Positions 62,337 through 64,000 of a stretch of 64,000 nt of DNA are shown here, in pieces. A model generated the notes under the pieces. That model was not told the origin of the DNA. It saw only the letters and a program-made list of their open reading frames with translations, and ran no database searches. Source of the stretch: Saprospiraceae bacterium. GTDB taxonomy: Bacteria; Bacteroidota; Bacteroidia; Chitinophagales; Saprospiraceae. The stretch spans positions 124,001 through 188,000 of the forward strand of contig JAIPBE010000002.1 in assembly GCA_021738725.1 (NCBI GenBank). The letters are read 5' to 3'. How positions within the stretch are numbered: position 1 is the first letter of the stretch; every line of letters begins with the position of its first letter. The translations under genes and the position numbers were made by a program.

Positions 62337-62682
62337 AGTAACACGTATTTGAATGATATGTGAAATCTTGATATATGCATCCAGTATTCAAACGATGTCC
62401 ATCCTCAAGGCGCAAAATCAGTCTAACAGGTCAACGTATCTCCAAAGGCGCCCTGCATTCCTTATGAAAACAGTATCGGTTGGAATAACTGGGAACACCA
62501 TACTTCAGGCAACAATCTAAGTAAAATGACCGATACAAATATCGCAATGAATCAGCAGCAAACCATCATCTGTTAGAACTACGATCTACACCCCATCAAC
62601 CAAATACAAAATGAACACTTACTAATATATCTGTAGCCTTACCCATTGTACGACAGGAATACATTATACCAATTCCGTTCAA
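62337..62682. other. Non-coding, AT-rich junction
   Basis: No open frame of useful length, no RNA gene or repeat recognised. It must contain the aminotransferase promoter, for which no consensus -7 was seen. It may include the end of the decayed insertion sequence, but no terminal inverted repeat was found. Confidence 0.5.
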
Positions 62683-63183
62683 TTATTTGTTCTTCCTACT
62701 GTGACTTTCCCCAGTAAGAAGGCTCGCATACTCGTTCCGACTAAAGTCACCCAGGGAGCCCTGCAGGTACTCAAATGTGGCACCTTGTTTTCCAGACGAC
62801 AAATCTTTCTGCTGCCTCTCGTGTATAGAAGAAGAGCCAAGCATCCAACAAATCCCTTTGGTATGTGAGATTAAATCGCTCGATGTATCCATTCTGTAAT
62901 CTGCTTCCAGTCTGGTTGTACTGGAAACCTATATGCCTCTATCCTTTATTGACCGGGAAAGCAAATGATAAACTCGGGCCAATGTCAACTCAGTTCGACA
63001 GGTAGAGCTAAATTGCCTTTGGAAGGGAAACTGAACTATGGCTTGGCTGCCAGTTCCCGACTCCAACACTAACACCACCTCGGTCTAGTCACTAGTTCAA
63101 CCAAGTTGCTCAATGTTCTCCCTTTCATAGCTCTGCTCTACGGTGCTAAGCGCGTACTCTCTATCAACCAAACCATCTGTCAT
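62683..63183 (-). pseudogene. Decayed IS3-family transposase (OrfB-type)
   Basis: Translating the minus strand in several frames gives blocks in the order of an IS3-group integrase. MTDGLVDREYALSTVEQSYE (from 63183) resembles the segment around the first DDE aspartate, with the key acid altered. DIGPSLSF (from 62986) corresponds to DNGPEF, and QNGYIERFNLTYQRDLLDAWL follows in the same frame but after an in-frame TAG. After a stop at 62771-62773 the match goes on in another frame with SLGDFSRNEYAS, like the usual SLG..P.EYA end, to a stop at 62683. Stops and frameshifts make it inactive. The first block is the least certain. Confidence 0.72.
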
Positions 63184-63466
63184 GCCCAATTAATAGGTCG
63201 TTTGCGCCCCTCCAATGACCTTTCTCCAGTCAGGCAAGAGTTAGCGGGTACCCAAACTTAAGAAGAACTAATACCTTATCTTTGTAAGATTCACTAAGCC
63301 ATGTGACCACAGAGGCAAAGCAGGAACTTAAACCATAGTAGTAAATGAAACGCTTCGGATCTCGCTAGCTACAATTCTGGCAGATGAGGGATGAAAATAT
63401 CGGAATGAATCTACAAGGACACAATGGGCTATAGGTGGCATTCTTTGAGACTCAAATATCATCTAC
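63184..63466. other. Non-coding stretch between transposase remnant and acyltransferase
   Basis: No gene seen. It may contain the N-terminal part of the insertion sequence, degraded beyond recognition, and the promoter of the acyltransferase. ATTCTTTG at about 63440 is a poor -7 match. Confidence 0.45.
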
Positions 63467-64000
63467 ATGAAATTCAATAATAGAAACATCTTCATTTCTC
63501 CTAATGCGACAATCGGAGCGAATGTAAAAATTGGAGACAACACGGTAATTTACGACAACGTGGAAATTGGTGATGATTCAATTATATGTAATGACTGTGT
63601 TCTTGGAGAACCATCAAACTCATATTATCATGACGAAAATTACATAAATCCAAAAACAAAAATAGGGACAAACTCCTTAATTAGGAGTCATTCAATCATA
63701 TATGCAGGAAGTCAATTTGGTAATAATTTTTCATGTGGCCATCGCGTAACCATACGTGAAAATGTCATTGCAGGAAAAAATCTTTCAGTTGGTACATTGT
63801 CAGATATTCAAGGGTATGTAATATTTGGTAATTACTGTCGCCTACACAGCAATGTTCATATCGGCCAACAATCTACAATTGGAAACTTTGTCTTTATTTA
63901 TCCCTATGTAGTTTTTACAAACGACCCTCACCCCCCATCAAATATTTGTAAAGGACCAACTATTGGCGACTACACACAAATAGCTGTTCACTCTATAATA
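63467..64000 (+). CDS. Left-handed beta-helix acyltransferase (partial, cut by window end)
   Basis: Open from the ATG at 63467 to the last base, 178 residues. It is built of hexapeptide repeats (ISPNATIGANVKIGDNTVI, VEIGDDSII, and later FIYPYVVFTNDPHPPS), the fold of sugar O- or N-acyltransferases such as WbbJ, WbpD and QdtC/FdtC. The DPHPPS segment is as in N-acyltransferases of amino sugars, which would suit the nearby sugar aminotransferase. It is clearly more AT-rich than the rest of the window, pointing to transfer. Confidence 0.85.
   Translation, partial: MKFNNRNIFISPNATIGANVKIGDNTVIYDNVEIGDDSIICNDCVLGEPSNSYYHDENYINPKTKIGTNSLIRSHSIIYAGSQFGNNFSCGHRVTIRENVIAGKNLSVGTLSDIQGYVIFGNYCRLHSNVHIGQQSTIGNFVFIYPYVVFTNDPHPPSNICKGPTIGDYTQIAVHSII

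Noticed and set aside
1-64000. CRISPR arrays, rRNA and tRNA genes, prophage or toxin-antitoxin pairs
   Set aside because: I looked for regular repeats, conserved RNA arms and typical gene pairs and found none I could support.

Overview
The window is a dense bacterial chromosome segment from a member of the Bacteroidota, most likely a Saprospiria-type organism. The phylum call rests on several things seen here: a complete gliding-motility/type IX secretion block gldK-gldL-gldM-gldN, two PorP/SprF-type outer-membrane proteins, a GSCFA-domain gene, and many upstream regions carrying the Bacteroidota -7 element TAnnTTTG, in some cases with TTTG about 19 bases further upstream. The class-level guess is weaker. 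Base composition looks close to balanced up to about 62.3 kb, then turns AT-rich.

Layout. 0-8.5 kb: a TPR protein cut by the window edge, pyruvate kinase, then acpP-fabF-rnc facing dnaE. 8.8-14.1 kb: a PIG-L deacetylase with a ThuA-like C-terminus, a 46-residue membrane microprotein and a sodium:solute symporter, coupled start to stop, then fabI. 14.1-15.1 kb: bactofilin, AtpZ-like and AtpI-like genes with no ATP synthase genes after them. 15.2-22.6 kb: a PorP/SprF protein, two paired YbjN-like proteins, GSCFA, an amidohydrolase, a DUF1015 protein and a GbsR/MarR regulator. 22.6-31.1 kb: a long minus-strand run, in transcription order SAM hydroxide adenosyltransferase, antibiotic-biosynthesis-monooxygenase, DinB, aroB, PBP1A, HEAT-cyclophilin lipoprotein, gcvT. 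31.2-35.9 kb: phoH-osmC, an aspartoacylase-like/RimK pair and an MFS transporter. 35.9-46.4 kb: a beta-helix lipoprotein, gldKLMN in two apparent transcription units, a second PorP/SprF gene with two long G-tracts, a thioredoxin-domain YyaL protein and an MBL hydrolase. 46.4-58.8 kb: an outer-membrane barrel, a lipoprotein, Ppx/GppA, rbfA, recG, dprA, alkaline phosphatase, lipA, a deacetylase-like gene, upp and a second symporter. 58.8-64 kb: a surface-sugar locus (GT2, polytopic membrane protein, sugar aminotransferase), a decayed IS3-family transposase, and an AT-rich hexapeptide acyltransferase cut by the window end.

How the genes relate. Central functions (fatty-acid synthesis, replication, recombination, RNA and ribosome maturation, lipoylation, one-carbon metabolism) alternate with envelope functions (T9SS motor, murein synthesis, outer-membrane proteins, surface sugars). 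Many neighbours overlap by ATGA, indicating translational coupling. I saw no rRNA, tRNA, CRISPR array, prophage or defence island. The least explained parts are the PIG-L/microprotein/symporter cassette, the YbjN-like pair, the G-tract PorP gene, three genes whose -7 element lies 3-4 bases before the start codon, and the decayed IS at the edge of the sugar locus.
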